From positions 1-64,000 of the forward strand of contig NZ_SSTC01000011.1 of NCBI RefSeq assembly GCF_004801855.1: a stretch of 64,000 bases of DNA, given 5' to 3'. This DNA is from Pseudomonas sp. A-1. GTDB lineage: Bacteria > Pseudomonadota > Gammaproteobacteria > Pseudomonadales > Pseudomonadaceae. Made by a program: the position numbers and the translations under genes. Shown piece after piece: positions 30,214-38,762 of the stretch; position 1 is the first letter of the stretch; the number at the start of each line of letters is the position of its first letter. Under the pieces are notes generated by a model that searched no databases, had not been told where the DNA came from, and saw nothing but the letters and a program-made list of their open reading frames with translations.

Positions 30214-30651
30214 TCAGGCGCTGGCCGGCAACGCGCGGGTCCACACCAGCTTGGCGGTGCGCGCCTCCGGGGTGCCCTCCTCCAGGCGCGCGGTGAGCGA
30301 CAGCACGCCGCCGTCCAGCACCGCGACGCGCTTCTGCGAGCCGCCTTCCCAGTTGGGGAACAGGCTGTGGCGCACGTGGTGGCGGACGGTGTCGCCCTCG
30401 ACGTCGTAGGGCCCGGCGTAGGTCAGGTAGCTGCCGTAGGCGGCGGCCTTCTCGGCGTCGCTGGCCGACCACTGGCCGCCGGTGGTGAAGGCCTCGCGGT
30501 CCTTCCTGGCGATCACGCAGAACATGCCGTAGGGGCCGTACTCGATGAAGCCCTCCAGGTCGGTGCCCATCGGATGGACCACGCGGCCGTCGTCGTACAG
30601 CTGTTCCCAGGACAGGATGTTCCAGCGTCCGCGGATGGTTTCCTTGTTCAT
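30214..30651 (-). CDS. Lipocalin-like domain protein, last gene of the oxoR operon
   Basis: 145 residues. 'IRGRWNILSWEQLYDDGRVVHPMGTDLEGFIEYGPYGMFCVIARKDR' and 'YLTYAGPYDVEGDTVRHHVRHSLFPNW' match the lipocalin-like domain family seen beside ring-cleavage genes. Members of this fold bind small hydrophobic molecules, and a few catalyse hydrolysis. The ATG overlaps the TGA of the preceding hydrolase (ATGA), showing translational coupling. Its role in this pathway is unknown. Confidence 0.7.
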   Translation of the reverse strand: MNKETIRGRWNILSWEQLYDDGRVVHPMGTDLEGFIEYGPYGMFCVIARKDREAFTTGGQWSASDAEKAAAYGSYLTYAGPYDVEGDTVRHHVRHSLFPNWEGGSQKRVAVLDGGVLSLTARLEEGTPEARTAKLVWTRALPASA

Positions 30652-31505
30652 GCCTGGTTCTCCTCGCGGCCGGAACACAAAAAGTCGATGAGCAGTCGGG
30701 TGAAGTCGGCGGCCTTCTCGATCTGCACCCAGTGGCCGCACTCGCCGAACACGTGCAGCTGGGCGTGGGGGATCAGGCGGAGCAGCCGCTCGGAAGCCTC
30801 CAGCGGGATCACCTGGTCGTCGCGGCCATGGATGATCAGGGTCGGCTGCGGCAGCTGGCGCAGCGCTGCCTCGTCCACCGCGAGCAGCTCGATGCCCTGC
30901 TGGCGCGGCGCCGGGAACAGCTGGGCGAAGCGGCTCTGCACGTCGTCGCGGATGCTCGCCTCATAGCGCATGCGCACCAGGTCGTCGGTGATGATGCCGT
31001 GGTCCCAGGCGAACACCTGCATCAGCTCGCGCATCGCCTGCAGCGACGGCTGGTAGCCCCACACCTTGTCCAGCCCTTCGGTGAGCGGGAACGACAGGCC
31101 CGCCGAGCCCATCAGCACCAGGCGGCTGACCCGCTCGGGATGGCGCAGGGCGAAGGCCAGGGCGATGGCGCCGCCGAAGGAGTTGCCGACCACCGCCACC
31201 CTGGGGATGTCCAGCGCATCGAGCAGGCCGACCAGTTGCGCCACCCAGGCCTGCGGGTCGAGCGGACGGTCCATCGGGCAGCGGGTGTAGCCGAAGCCGA
31301 GCATGTCGGGGGCGATCACCCGCGCCTTCTCGGCGAGCGCCGGGATCACCCCGCGCCAGTTGGCCCAGGCGGTGACGCCGGGACCGGAGCCGTGGATCAG
31401 CAGGATGGCTTCGCCCTGGCCGCGGTCGTGGTAGTTGATCGTGCAGTCGCCGACCTGGAGGCTGTTGGCCACCTCCGGGGAGGCGCCGGTGTTGAGGGTC
31501 GTCAT
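30648..31505 (-). CDS. Alpha/beta hydrolase, probable meta-cleavage product hydrolase
   Basis: 285 residues. The oxyanion segment is 'LLIHGSGPGVTAWANW', nucleophile S109 sits in 'VVGNSFGGA', the acid is in 'IIHGRDDQVIPLE', and the histidine is in 'FGECGHWVQIEKA'. This is the typical C-C bond hydrolase pattern (BphD/DmpD/MhpC group). It follows the extradiol dioxygenase with an ATGA overlap, so it should hydrolyse that enzyme's ring-fission product. It is a second such hydrolase besides the MhpC homologue at 60174, suggesting a different substrate. Confidence 0.82.
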   Translation of the reverse strand: MTTLNTGASPEVANSLQVGDCTINYHDRGQGEAILLIHGSGPGVTAWANWRGVIPALAEKARVIAPDMLGFGYTRCPMDRPLDPQAWVAQLVGLLDALDIPRVAVVGNSFGGAIALAFALRHPERVSRLVLMGSAGLSFPLTEGLDKVWGYQPSLQAMRELMQVFAWDHGIITDDLVRMRYEASIRDDVQSRFAQLFPAPRQQGIELLAVDEAALRQLPQPTLIIHGRDDQVIPLEASERLLRLIPHAQLHVFGECGHWVQIEKAADFTRLLIDFLCSGREENQA

Positions 31506-32461
31506 TGGCTCACCTTGGCGGTTTGGCTGTTGGTTACTACGGGGGCGCGCAGGCCGCGCTTGGACAGGTCCTTGAGAATCTGCCGGGCATGCTCGCGCTT
31601 GTCGGCCGGCAGCCAGGTGCGGTCGTGACCCCACAGGCTCATGCCGGACAGCTCTTCCACCTGCCAGTCGGGGCCGATGGTGCGTCCCGCCCAGCCCAGC
31701 TCGAGCATCCAGTCGTCGGGGTTCTTCAGGTAGAACGAGGTCATGTGGTCGTTGATGTGGCGGCCGAAGGTGACGCCGATGGAGTCGGGATTCTCCAGCG
31801 CCAGGTCATGGGCGCGGCCGAGGTCGTCGAAGTCGTTGTACTCGATCATCAGGTGGTACAGCTTGCGCGGTCCGCCGGTGTAGGCGATGCCCAGGGTGTG
31901 GTGGCGCGGGTTGACGTGGAGGAACTCGACGCGGAACGGCACGCTGGTGTAGTCGCTGAGGCGGAACTGCAGCACATCCTTGTACAGGCGGCACATCTCC
32001 TCGAACTTCGGCGTGATGAAGGCGACGTGGCCGAGGCCCAGCTCGCCGGTGCGGAAGCCGCCCAGCGGGCGGCCGGGGACGAAGGGCGTGGCGGCATCCT
32101 GCAGGCCCAAGGCGACCTCGACGCGGCAGCCGTCCGGATCGTTGAAGTGGAACAGGTCGTCCACTGCGCGCAGCTCGCACTCGGCGCGGCTGCCTTGGTG
32201 GGTCTGGTAGCCGGCCTCCTGCAGCGCCTGGCGTGCCTCGGCGAAGGCGGCCGCATCGCTGGCCTCCAGGCCCATGACCATCGAGGACTCGCCGTCGACG
32301 GCCTGCAGCACGAAGCGCTGGGCCTTCTCGTCCACGCGCAGCCGCGCACACGCGCCCGGCTGCACGATCTCGACCTGCATGCCGATGTGCTCGCCGGCCA
32401 TCTTCAGCCACTCCGCCAGGTGCGGGGTGTGCACCACCACGTAACTCAGTGCCTTGATCAT
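31502..32461 (-). CDS. Type I extradiol ring-cleavage dioxygenase (two-domain VOC family)
   Basis: 319 residues, two VOC domains. Iron ligands can be matched to H145 (GLGHVAF), H203 (KLYHLMIEYN) and E254 (WMLELGWAG), and active-site H188, H239 and Y244 fit the BphC-type arrangement. It therefore should be an active Fe(II) dioxygenase for a catechol-like substrate. It lies in the oxoR operon, apart from the type III enzyme MhpB at 61071, so this region encodes two unrelated ring-cleavage routes. A dihydroxylated 2-quinolone or pyridone-type ring is one possible substrate; this is inference. Confidence 0.85.
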   Translation of the reverse strand: MIKALSYVVVHTPHLAEWLKMAGEHIGMQVEIVQPGACARLRVDEKAQRFVLQAVDGESSMVMGLEASDAAAFAEARQALQEAGYQTHQGSRAECELRAVDDLFHFNDPDGCRVEVALGLQDAATPFVPGRPLGGFRTGELGLGHVAFITPKFEEMCRLYKDVLQFRLSDYTSVPFRVEFLHVNPRHHTLGIAYTGGPRKLYHLMIEYNDFDDLGRAHDLALENPDSIGVTFGRHINDHMTSFYLKNPDDWMLELGWAGRTIGPDWQVEELSGMSLWGHDRTWLPADKREHARQILKDLSKRGLRAPVVTNSQTAKVSQ

Positions 32462-32481
32462 CTGTCTGTTCTCCAATGGTT

Positions 32482-33930
32482 TCAGGCGCGGGGGATGCGG
32501 CCCAGCACCGTTTCCAGGGCGATGCCGATGGCCAGCAGGCGGCGGTCGCTGCCGGCCGGGCCGTCCAGCTCCAGGCCGACCGGCAGGCCGCTGGTGGCGC
32601 CGAGGCCGGCCGGCAGCTGGATACCCGGCAGGCCGGCGCTGGCGGACGGCTCGGTGTTGCGGATCAGCCGCTCGAAGCAGGCCGGCTCGTTGACCTCGGC
32701 GCCGGCCAGCGGCGCCACCAGCGGGGTGGTCGGGAAGATGAAGGCGTCCAGCGCGTGGCGCGCGAACAGCTCGGCGTAGTGCGCCTGCAGCGCCGGACGG
32801 CCGCTGGCCATGGCCGCCGCGTACAGCGGCGCGGAGTCGACCAGGCCGTCGGCGCCGGGCACCCGGCCCGGCAGCACCAGCTGCTGGTAGATCGTCTGCA
32901 CGTCCGGGCTGGCGATGCCGCGCGCCAGTTCGTCGATGCCGATGCCGGGGCCCTGCTCGCGCAGCCAGTCCTCCATCGCCGGGCGGGCCTCGTGGATCAC
33001 CACCAGCGTGCCGATCGGCTGGGTGAGTTCCTGCAGGCGCTCCTCGCCAACCTCCACCTGGGTCACCCCGGCCGCGCGCAGCCGCTCCAGCGCCGCCTCG
33101 GCGACCGCGCGGGTGTCGGCGTCGAGGTCGCGCCAGAAGCCCGGTGCGATGCCCAGGCGCAGGCCGGCCAGGGTCACCGGCGGCAGCGCGGCCTCGCCGC
33201 TGATCAGGCCGTCGAGCAGGGCGACGTCGGCCATGCACAGCGCCATCGGCCCCACGGTGTCGCGGCTCGGCGCAATGGGGATTACCCCGCGCCCCGAGTA
33301 GCGGCCGTGGCTGGGGCGCAGCGAGGCGCAGCCGTTCAGCGCGCAGGGAATGCGCATCGAGCCGCCGGTGTCGGTACCCAGCGCGGCCAGCGCCATGCGC
33401 GCACCGAGGGCCGCCGCGCTGCCGGAGGACGAGCCGCCGGCGATGCGGGTGAAGTCGTAGGGGTTGCGCACGCCGAGCAGCTCGCCGGTGTTGAACGCCG
33501 GGTTGTAGCCGGTGGCGCCGAAGGCCAGCTCGTGCATGTTGGTCTTGCCCAGCACGATGGCGCCGGCCTCGCGCAGCGGACGCAGGCTCGGTGCGTCCTC
33601 GCCCGGCACGAAGTCGGCCAGCGCCGGGGTGCCGGCGGTGGCCGGCAGGCCGGCGGCGTGGATGTTGTCCTTGACCACGATGGGGATGCCGGCCAGCGGC
33701 TTGAGCGGCAGGCCGGCACGGCGCGCGGCGTCGGCGGCATCGGCGGCGGCCAGCGCGCCCTGTGCGTCGAGGGTGACGAAGGCGTTCAGCTCGCGGCCGG
33801 CCTCGGCGCGGGCGAGACAGGCCTCGACCAGCTGGCGGCTGCTCAGGCGCCCCGTGCGGAAGGCGTCGAGCGCCTCGGCGATGGTCAGGTCGGTGGCGCA
33901 GGCAGCCTGCGCGAACAGGGGCAGTTTCAT
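32482..33930 (-). CDS. Amidase-signature family hydrolase (first)
   Basis: 482 residues. The Lys-Ser-Ser triad is intact: K87 in 'GIPIVVKDNIHAAG', the cis-Ser in 'IAGGSSSGSAAALGARM' (about 167-169), and nucleophile S191 in 'LGTDTGGSMRIP'. It should hydrolyse an amide bond. Start at 33930 overlaps the stop of the racemase-like gene (ATGA). In this context a lactam or open-chain amide derived from the heterocycle is a reasonable substrate, but this cannot be read from sequence. Confidence 0.85.
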   Translation of the reverse strand: MKLPLFAQAACATDLTIAEALDAFRTGRLSSRQLVEACLARAEAGRELNAFVTLDAQGALAAADAADAARRAGLPLKPLAGIPIVVKDNIHAAGLPATAGTPALADFVPGEDAPSLRPLREAGAIVLGKTNMHELAFGATGYNPAFNTGELLGVRNPYDFTRIAGGSSSGSAAALGARMALAALGTDTGGSMRIPCALNGCASLRPSHGRYSGRGVIPIAPSRDTVGPMALCMADVALLDGLISGEAALPPVTLAGLRLGIAPGFWRDLDADTRAVAEAALERLRAAGVTQVEVGEERLQELTQPIGTLVVIHEARPAMEDWLREQGPGIGIDELARGIASPDVQTIYQQLVLPGRVPGADGLVDSAPLYAAAMASGRPALQAHYAELFARHALDAFIFPTTPLVAPLAGAEVNEPACFERLIRNTEPSASAGLPGIQLPAGLGATSGLPVGLELDGPAGSDRRLLAIGIALETVLGRIPRA

Positions 33931-34688
33931 CGGCAGCTCCCGGCAGCGGAGAAGGCATCGAAGGCGGCGTCCTTGAACGCCTCGGGACTCGGATAGGCGA
34001 GCTTGCTGTGCGTCAGGCCCAGATCGAGGAACAGCTCGCAGAGCTTGTAGGCGACCTGGCCGGGGTTGAGCACCGGCACCGGCAGGCGCTCGGCGAGGAA
34101 GGCGTGCGACTGGTGCATGGTGGTCGAGCCGAGCACGATCACGTCGGCGCCGTCCTCGGCGATGGCGCGCTGCGCCTCCTCGAGCAGGCGGCCGAACACC
34201 ACTTCCTCCTTGCCCTGCAGCAGCGCCTCGGTGTCCGGGCGCACGTCGATGGCGCGGATCGACGCCAGCCGCGCCTCCAGGCCATATTCCTTGAGGGTCT
34301 TGCGGTACAGCGGGAACCAGCGTGGCCACATGGTCAGGATGCTGAACCTGTGGCCGAGCATGCTGGCCAGGTGGAAGGCGCCCTGCCCCGGCGCCAGCAC
34401 CGGGACGCTCAGGCGCGCACGCAGCGCGGCGAGACCGGAGTCGCTGACGGTGTTGATGCACACCGCGTCGAAGCCCTCCGCCTCGGCCTGGAGGCCGGCG
34501 GCGATCACCGCCTGCTCCATGATCGCCATGTCGTAGTAGCTGTCAGCCAGGGTCAGCACCTGACCGGCGCCGACGAAGCTGACCTCGATGTCCGGGCGGA
34601 TCAGCTCCGGCGGCAGCTGCGACTCCACCAGCGGGCGGGTCGCCTCGCTCATCGGCACCGGGAAGATCATCTTGATGCGCTTGCGCAT
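33927..34688 (-). CDS. Asp/Glu/hydantoin racemase-fold protein lacking both catalytic cysteines
   Basis: 253 residues. The fold signatures of the Asp/Glu/hydantoin racemase superfamily are clear: 'AEGFDAVCINTVSDSGLAALR' and 'EDGADVIVLGSTTMHQS'. The two active-site cysteines of racemases and maleate isomerases should fall near residues 80 and 188. They are Thr (INTVSD) and Ser (VLGSTTM) here. A Cys lies at 77, three residues early. The enzyme is therefore unlikely to use the ordinary two-cysteine mechanism; it may be a decarboxylase-like or new activity, or inactive. It is between the M20-like and amidase genes and overlaps the latter by 4 bases. Confidence 0.75.
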   Translation of the reverse strand: MRKRIKMIFPVPMSEATRPLVESQLPPELIRPDIEVSFVGAGQVLTLADSYYDMAIMEQAVIAAGLQAEAEGFDAVCINTVSDSGLAALRARLSVPVLAPGQGAFHLASMLGHRFSILTMWPRWFPLYRKTLKEYGLEARLASIRAIDVRPDTEALLQGKEEVVFGRLLEEAQRAIAEDGADVIVLGSTTMHQSHAFLAERLPVPVLNPGQVAYKLCELFLDLGLTHSKLAYPSPEAFKDAAFDAFSAAGSCR

Positions 34689-34702
34689 CGTGGCGGCGCT
34701 CC

Positions 34703-36028
34703 TTACAGACCCAGTTCGTGGCGCGGGCGGGTCAGGGTGTCGATCAGCGCGTACATGATCTTCTTCGCGCAGGGGATCAGGTCGGGGACGTAGGTGGCGC
34801 CCATGCCGCCGAGGCCCTCGGCCACCGGCAGCGGCGCACCCTGCGCCGGCCACGGCCAGCCGATGCGCGCGGTGGGGATGCCCAGGCGGCGCAGCGCGGC
34901 GCCGTCGGTCTGCCCGCCGAGCAGGTCGGCCTGGCCGTGCGGGCGGTGCTCGATGTGCTCCCAGCCGCGCCGGGCCGACTGGATGATCCAGTTGTGCGGA
35001 TCGGTGCTGCCGCCGGCAACCGAGCCGTACATCTCCCAGTCCAGCTCCAGCTCGGGACGCTGCGTCTGCAGCTCGCGGACGAAGGCGGCGAACTGCGCCT
35101 TCACCTCGGCCGGGCTGCTGCGCGGGTTGACCCGCACGTCGAAGAAGATCTCGGTGACCGCCGAGGGGAAGGCCGGGCGCTGCACATCGCCACCGCGCAC
35201 CCCGGCGATCCAGCCGTGCGGCTTGATCTGCCCGGAGGTGTTGCGCTCGGCGTAGTCGATGATCCAGCGCTCCAGCTCCTGGATCACCGTGGCCGCCGGC
35301 ACCACCGAGCTGCGAAAGCCCGGAATGTCGCGCGGCACGCCGGCATAGCCGAGGGTGCCGTGCACCCGCAGCTTGAACCAGGCCATGCCCGGTTCCTCGT
35401 GGTAGACCCAGTTCCACGGTTTCATGATCACCGCGAAGTCCGGCGAGCCGCCGCGGTTGAGCAGGTGAAACACGCCGTTGGACATGCCGGCGTGATCGCG
35501 CCCGGCGATGTCCACCGGCATGCCGCCGTCGGCCATGCCGACCAGCAGGTCGCCGACCAGCGGCACCCCGGCCTCGATCAGCGCGGTGGCCACCTCGGTG
35601 AGGGTGGCGACCATGCCCTTGGGGTTGGAGGCGCCGAGGCCGAACACCCAGTCGTCGATCATCCGCGCCGAGGGCTGCATGTCAGCCTCGGGCGCCTTGC
35701 CGGTGAGGATTTCCTGGCTCTCGTCGCCCTCCAGGTGGGTGTCGATCGGCGCGTAGAGCAGCACGCTGGCGCCGCCGCCGCTGCCGCGGCGCTCGGCCAG
35801 CACGTTGCCGCTGGTCGCGCTCATCGGCTGGTAGCGGGCGGACAGGCCGACCGACTCCAGGTGGCGGGCCATGAACTGGCTGGCCGCGCCGGCCGCGCCG
35901 GTCGGGCTGTGGATGTTGGTCAGGTCGAACAGCAGGTACTGCAGGCGCTTGGGGTCGATGCGCGCGCAGGCCTGCTCGTACCACATCATCTGCTCGGCCG
36001 AGAACGGCACGGAAACGGTCGGTTGCAT
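34703..36028 (-). CDS. M20-like amidohydrolase fold protein with degenerate metal site
   Basis: 441 residues with the M20/ArgE/DapE overall pattern, including a dimerisation domain in the middle. Key metal-binding motifs look altered. The usual G-H-x-D appears as 'YAPIDTHLEGD' (Pro94 where His is expected, D96 kept). The bridging Asp is Asn in 'GASNPKGMVATL' (N135), and the Glu-Glu pair is absent at 'GMADGGMPVD'. The C-terminal His-containing block reads 'GWPWPAQGAP'. A zinc-dependent peptidase role is thus doubtful. It lies 10 bases after oxoR in the same operon. Confidence 0.7.
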   Translation of the reverse strand: MQPTVSVPFSAEQMMWYEQACARIDPKRLQYLLFDLTNIHSPTGAAGAASQFMARHLESVGLSARYQPMSATSGNVLAERRGSGGGASVLLYAPIDTHLEGDESQEILTGKAPEADMQPSARMIDDWVFGLGASNPKGMVATLTEVATALIEAGVPLVGDLLVGMADGGMPVDIAGRDHAGMSNGVFHLLNRGGSPDFAVIMKPWNWVYHEEPGMAWFKLRVHGTLGYAGVPRDIPGFRSSVVPAATVIQELERWIIDYAERNTSGQIKPHGWIAGVRGGDVQRPAFPSAVTEIFFDVRVNPRSSPAEVKAQFAAFVRELQTQRPELELDWEMYGSVAGGSTDPHNWIIQSARRGWEHIEHRPHGQADLLGGQTDGAALRRLGIPTARIGWPWPAQGAPLPVAEGLGGMGATYVPDLIPCAKKIMYALIDTLTRPRHELGL

Positions 36029-36038
36029 GGGGATCTCC

Positions 36039-37067
36039 TCAGTGGCTGGCCACGAACTGTTCGCTGAAGATGTTTTGCGGCGCGACGCCCAGCTCGATCA
36101 GCCGTGCGGTGGCGGCGTCGATCATCGGCTGCGGGCCGCACAGGTAGGCGACGGTATCCGGGCTGACCACGTCGCCTTCGCGCAGGGCGCTGACCGGGCT
36201 GCCGTGGTGCAGGCCGGCGGTCGGCTCGCGGTCGACGCAGATGCGCGCCTCGAGGCTCGGCAGCCACTGCTGGCGCAGCTCGATGTCGTCAAGACCGAAC
36301 AGCACCTCCGGGGTGGCGCAGCCGAAGCTGAGCAGCATCGGCGGCTTCTTGCCGCCGTTCTGGCGCAGGCTGTCGATCATCGACAGGATCGGCGCGAGGC
36401 CCGTGCCGCCGGCGACGAAGATGTGCGGCGCGCGCCTGTGCTCCTCGCGCAGGAAGAACGCGCCGTAGGGGCCGCGCAGGGTCAGCACGTCCTCGACCTG
36501 GGCCTTCTCCTCCAGGTAGCTGGACATCGCCCCGCCCGGCAGCAGGCGCACCAGCAGCTGCAGCCTGGGCAGGTCGGCCAGGGTGCTGGACGGCGAGTAG
36601 CTGCGCAGCACGCCGAAGCCGGGCACCTCGATCTGCACGAACTGGCCGGGGCGGAACTCCAGCCAGTCGCCGTCGGCAAGCTCCAGGGTCAGGCGCACCA
36701 CGTTGACGGCGATGCGCTCGATGGAATCGATGAAGGCGTGCACCTCGCGGGCCACGCCGGCGCCGACCTCGCTGCCGTAGGGCACGCTGAAGGTGCAGTC
36801 CGACTGCGCCTGGCACAGGCACAGCAGGCGCTGGCCGGCGGCGTACTCGCTGGCCAGCAGCGACGAGCTGGCGCCGGGCCGGGTGCGCGCGTCGCCTTCG
36901 GCGAGCTGGGCCATGCAGCTGGAACAGCCGCCCGAGCGGCACTGGTAGAGCAGCGGAATCTCCGCCTCGATGGCGGCATCGAGGATGCTGGCCTCGGCGG
37001 GCACGGCGAAGCTGCGGCTGACGCCGTCGGCGAAATTCACGGTGACCTGGTGGATTGCGTCTTTCAT
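36039..37067 (-). CDS. oxoR: 2-oxo-1,2-dihydroquinoline 8-monooxygenase reductase-like protein
   Basis: 342 residues. An N-terminal plant-type [2Fe-2S] domain has cysteines 43, 48, 51 (CRSGGCSSC) and 83. A ferredoxin reductase follows, with FAD site 'RSYSPSSTL' and NAD site 'VAGGTGLAPILSMI'. This order is the BenC/XylZ type also used by OxoR. It is the only oxygenase reductase in the catabolic region, so it should serve both oxygenases. It opens a seven-gene operon, with an OxoS-type site about 160 bases upstream. Confidence 0.8.
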   Translation of the reverse strand: MKDAIHQVTVNFADGVSRSFAVPAEASILDAAIEAEIPLLYQCRSGGCSSCMAQLAEGDARTRPGASSSLLASEYAAGQRLLCLCQAQSDCTFSVPYGSEVGAGVAREVHAFIDSIERIAVNVVRLTLELADGDWLEFRPGQFVQIEVPGFGVLRSYSPSSTLADLPRLQLLVRLLPGGAMSSYLEEKAQVEDVLTLRGPYGAFFLREEHRRAPHIFVAGGTGLAPILSMIDSLRQNGGKKPPMLLSFGCATPEVLFGLDDIELRQQWLPSLEARICVDREPTAGLHHGSPVSALREGDVVSPDTVAYLCGPQPMIDAATARLIELGVAPQNIFSEQFVASH

Positions 37068-37225
37068 GATCGGTTGCCTCCGTCTTACAGGCATCGGCGA
37101 CCAGCAGCGGTGGCGTGCTGGGCACCCGGATTGGAAGGCGGCTGGAACGGCCCGCCCGGTTGCTGCTGACTTGCCCCGATCATAGGAAGCGACTCCCGGG
37201 CGGGCGCTCCCGCGAGTTACCGGCT

Positions 37226-37240
37226 TATCCCGCCAGTGCA
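37226..37240 (-). promoter_or_regulatory. OxoS/XylS-type operator, oxoR operon
   Basis: On the minus strand: TGCA-CTGGCG-GGATA. It matches the XylS half-site TGCA-N6-GGNTA exactly and points toward oxoR. Confidence 0.7.
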
Positions 37241-37309
37241 AATTCCTGCTGCCGTGGTCGGATATCGCGCGGGGCAGCGACTGCGGGCGCGGCGGAAGGA
37301 ATCGCGGGC

Positions 37310-37341
37310 AAAAAAAAAGCCCGTACCGAAACGGTACGGGC
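37310..37341 (-). terminator. Terminator of the oxoO(A) operon
   Basis: On the minus strand GCCCGTACCG, loop TTT, CGGTACGGGC is followed by nine T residues. It lies 18 bases after the amidase stop and separates this operon from oxoR. Confidence 0.92.
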
Positions 37342-37358
37342 AAGAAGGGCAGTCCGTA

Positions 37359-38762
37359 TCAGAAGCTGCCGGGACGAACCCTGTGCCAGTCGCTGACCTT
37401 CTGCAGCGCCATGCCGGCGCGGCACAGCACGCCCTCCCCGCCCTTGCCGGCGATGAACTGGCCGCCGATGGGCAGACCGCTGGTGGTGAAGCCGATCGGC
37501 AGGCTCAGGCACGGGTGGCCGGAGACATTGAACGGCGCGGTGAACTGGATCAGCCGGCGGTTGGCCTCCGGGTCCTGGGCCAGCGCGCCGAGCTGTGCGT
37601 GGGTCGGCGCGGCGAACGGCTGCACCGGCGCGAGCAGCAGGTCGACCTCGCTGAGCACGCACTCCAGCTCGCCGTGGAAGCGCTGGGCGTCGAGCAGCAC
37701 GCGCTGGTAGTCCATGCCGGACAGCGCCCGCCCGCCGTCGATCAGCCGGCTCAGCGCCGGGCCGTAGTCGGCGGCGCGGCTCGGGTAGGTGGCGGCGTGC
37801 GCCACCGCGGTCTGCACGCCGCAGTGCCTCTCCCAGTTGGCGCTCACCGCGCGGGTGTCCGGCATTCGCACGCGCACCAGGCTGCCGCCGCCGGCGCGGA
37901 TCATCGTCAGCACCTCGTCGAGCGCCTCGACGATCTCCTCGTCGACGCCCTCGCTCAGCCAGACCTCGTCGATGCCAACGCGCAGGCCGCGGAACGAGTC
38001 CTCGATGCCGGGAATCTCCAGGCACACGCTGGGCAGCGAGGTGGGGTCCAGCGGATCGTGGCCGGCGATGGTCGACAGCAGGAACAGCGCGTCGCGCGCG
38101 CTGCGGGTCATCGGCCCGACGTGGTCGAGGCTGGCGGCCAGCTCGAAGGCGCCGTGGCGGCTGACCCGCCCCCAGGTCGGCTTGAGGCCGGTCAGGCCGT
38201 TGGCCGCGCAGGGGAAGCGGATCGAGCCGCCGCTGTCGGTGCCCAGCGAGGCGTAGCACAGCCCGGCGGCGGTGGCCACGCCGCAGCCGCTGGACGAGGC
38301 GCCGGCCCAGTGCCCGGCGCCCCACGGATTGACCGGCGCGGCGAACGCCGGGTGGTGGGTGGCGAAGGCGCCCTCGGTCATCTGCAGCTTGCCGAGCAGC
38401 ACGCTGCCCGCCTCGCGCAGGCGCGTCACCACGGTGGCGTCCTCCTGCGGAATGAACTCGCGGTGGATCGCCATGCCCGCCGCGGTGGGGATGCCGGCGG
38501 TATGGAACAGGTCCTTCACCGCCAGCGGGATGCCGTGCAGCGGGCTGCGGCACTGGCCGCGCATCAGCTCCTGTTCGGCCTGGCGCGCCTGCGCCATGGC
38601 CTGCTCGGCCGCCACGTGGGCGTAGCTGTGCAGCGCGCCGTCGAGGCGCTCGATGCGCGCCAGCTGGGCCTCGGCGACCTCGACCGGCGACAGCTTGCGC
38701 GTACGGATCAGCAGCGACAGTTCGTGCATCTCCAGGTAGTGCAGATCGCTGGCGGTATTCAT
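37359..38762 (-). CDS. Amidase-signature family hydrolase (second)
   Basis: 467 residues with an intact triad: K83 in 'GIPLAVKDLFHTAG', cis-Ser in 'AGASSSGCGVATA' (about 157), and S180 in 'LGTDSGGSIRFP'. It is only distantly similar to the first amidase at 32482. It overlaps the upstream hydrolase by an ATGA and shares an operon with the first oxygenase. That makes it a direct candidate for opening the lactam ring of 8-hydroxy-2-oxo-1,2-dihydroquinoline or for a later deamidation, which is inference. Confidence 0.85.
   Translation of the reverse strand: MNTASDLHYLEMHELSLLIRTRKLSPVEVAEAQLARIERLDGALHSYAHVAAEQAMAQARQAEQELMRGQCRSPLHGIPLAVKDLFHTAGIPTAAGMAIHREFIPQEDATVVTRLREAGSVLLGKLQMTEGAFATHHPAFAAPVNPWGAGHWAGASSSGCGVATAAGLCYASLGTDSGGSIRFPCAANGLTGLKPTWGRVSRHGAFELAASLDHVGPMTRSARDALFLLSTIAGHDPLDPTSLPSVCLEIPGIEDSFRGLRVGIDEVWLSEGVDEEIVEALDEVLTMIRAGGGSLVRVRMPDTRAVSANWERHCGVQTAVAHAATYPSRAADYGPALSRLIDGGRALSGMDYQRVLLDAQRFHGELECVLSEVDLLLAPVQPFAAPTHAQLGALAQDPEANRRLIQFTAPFNVSGHPCLSLPIGFTTSGLPIGGQFIAGKGGEGVLCRAGMALQKVSDWHRVRPGSF

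Noticed and set aside
33927-34688. Maleate isomerase (nicE-like) assignment
   Set aside because: The amidase and hydrolase neighbours recall the nicotinate/maleamate route, but both catalytic cysteines are missing and no NicX or NicF homologue is seen.
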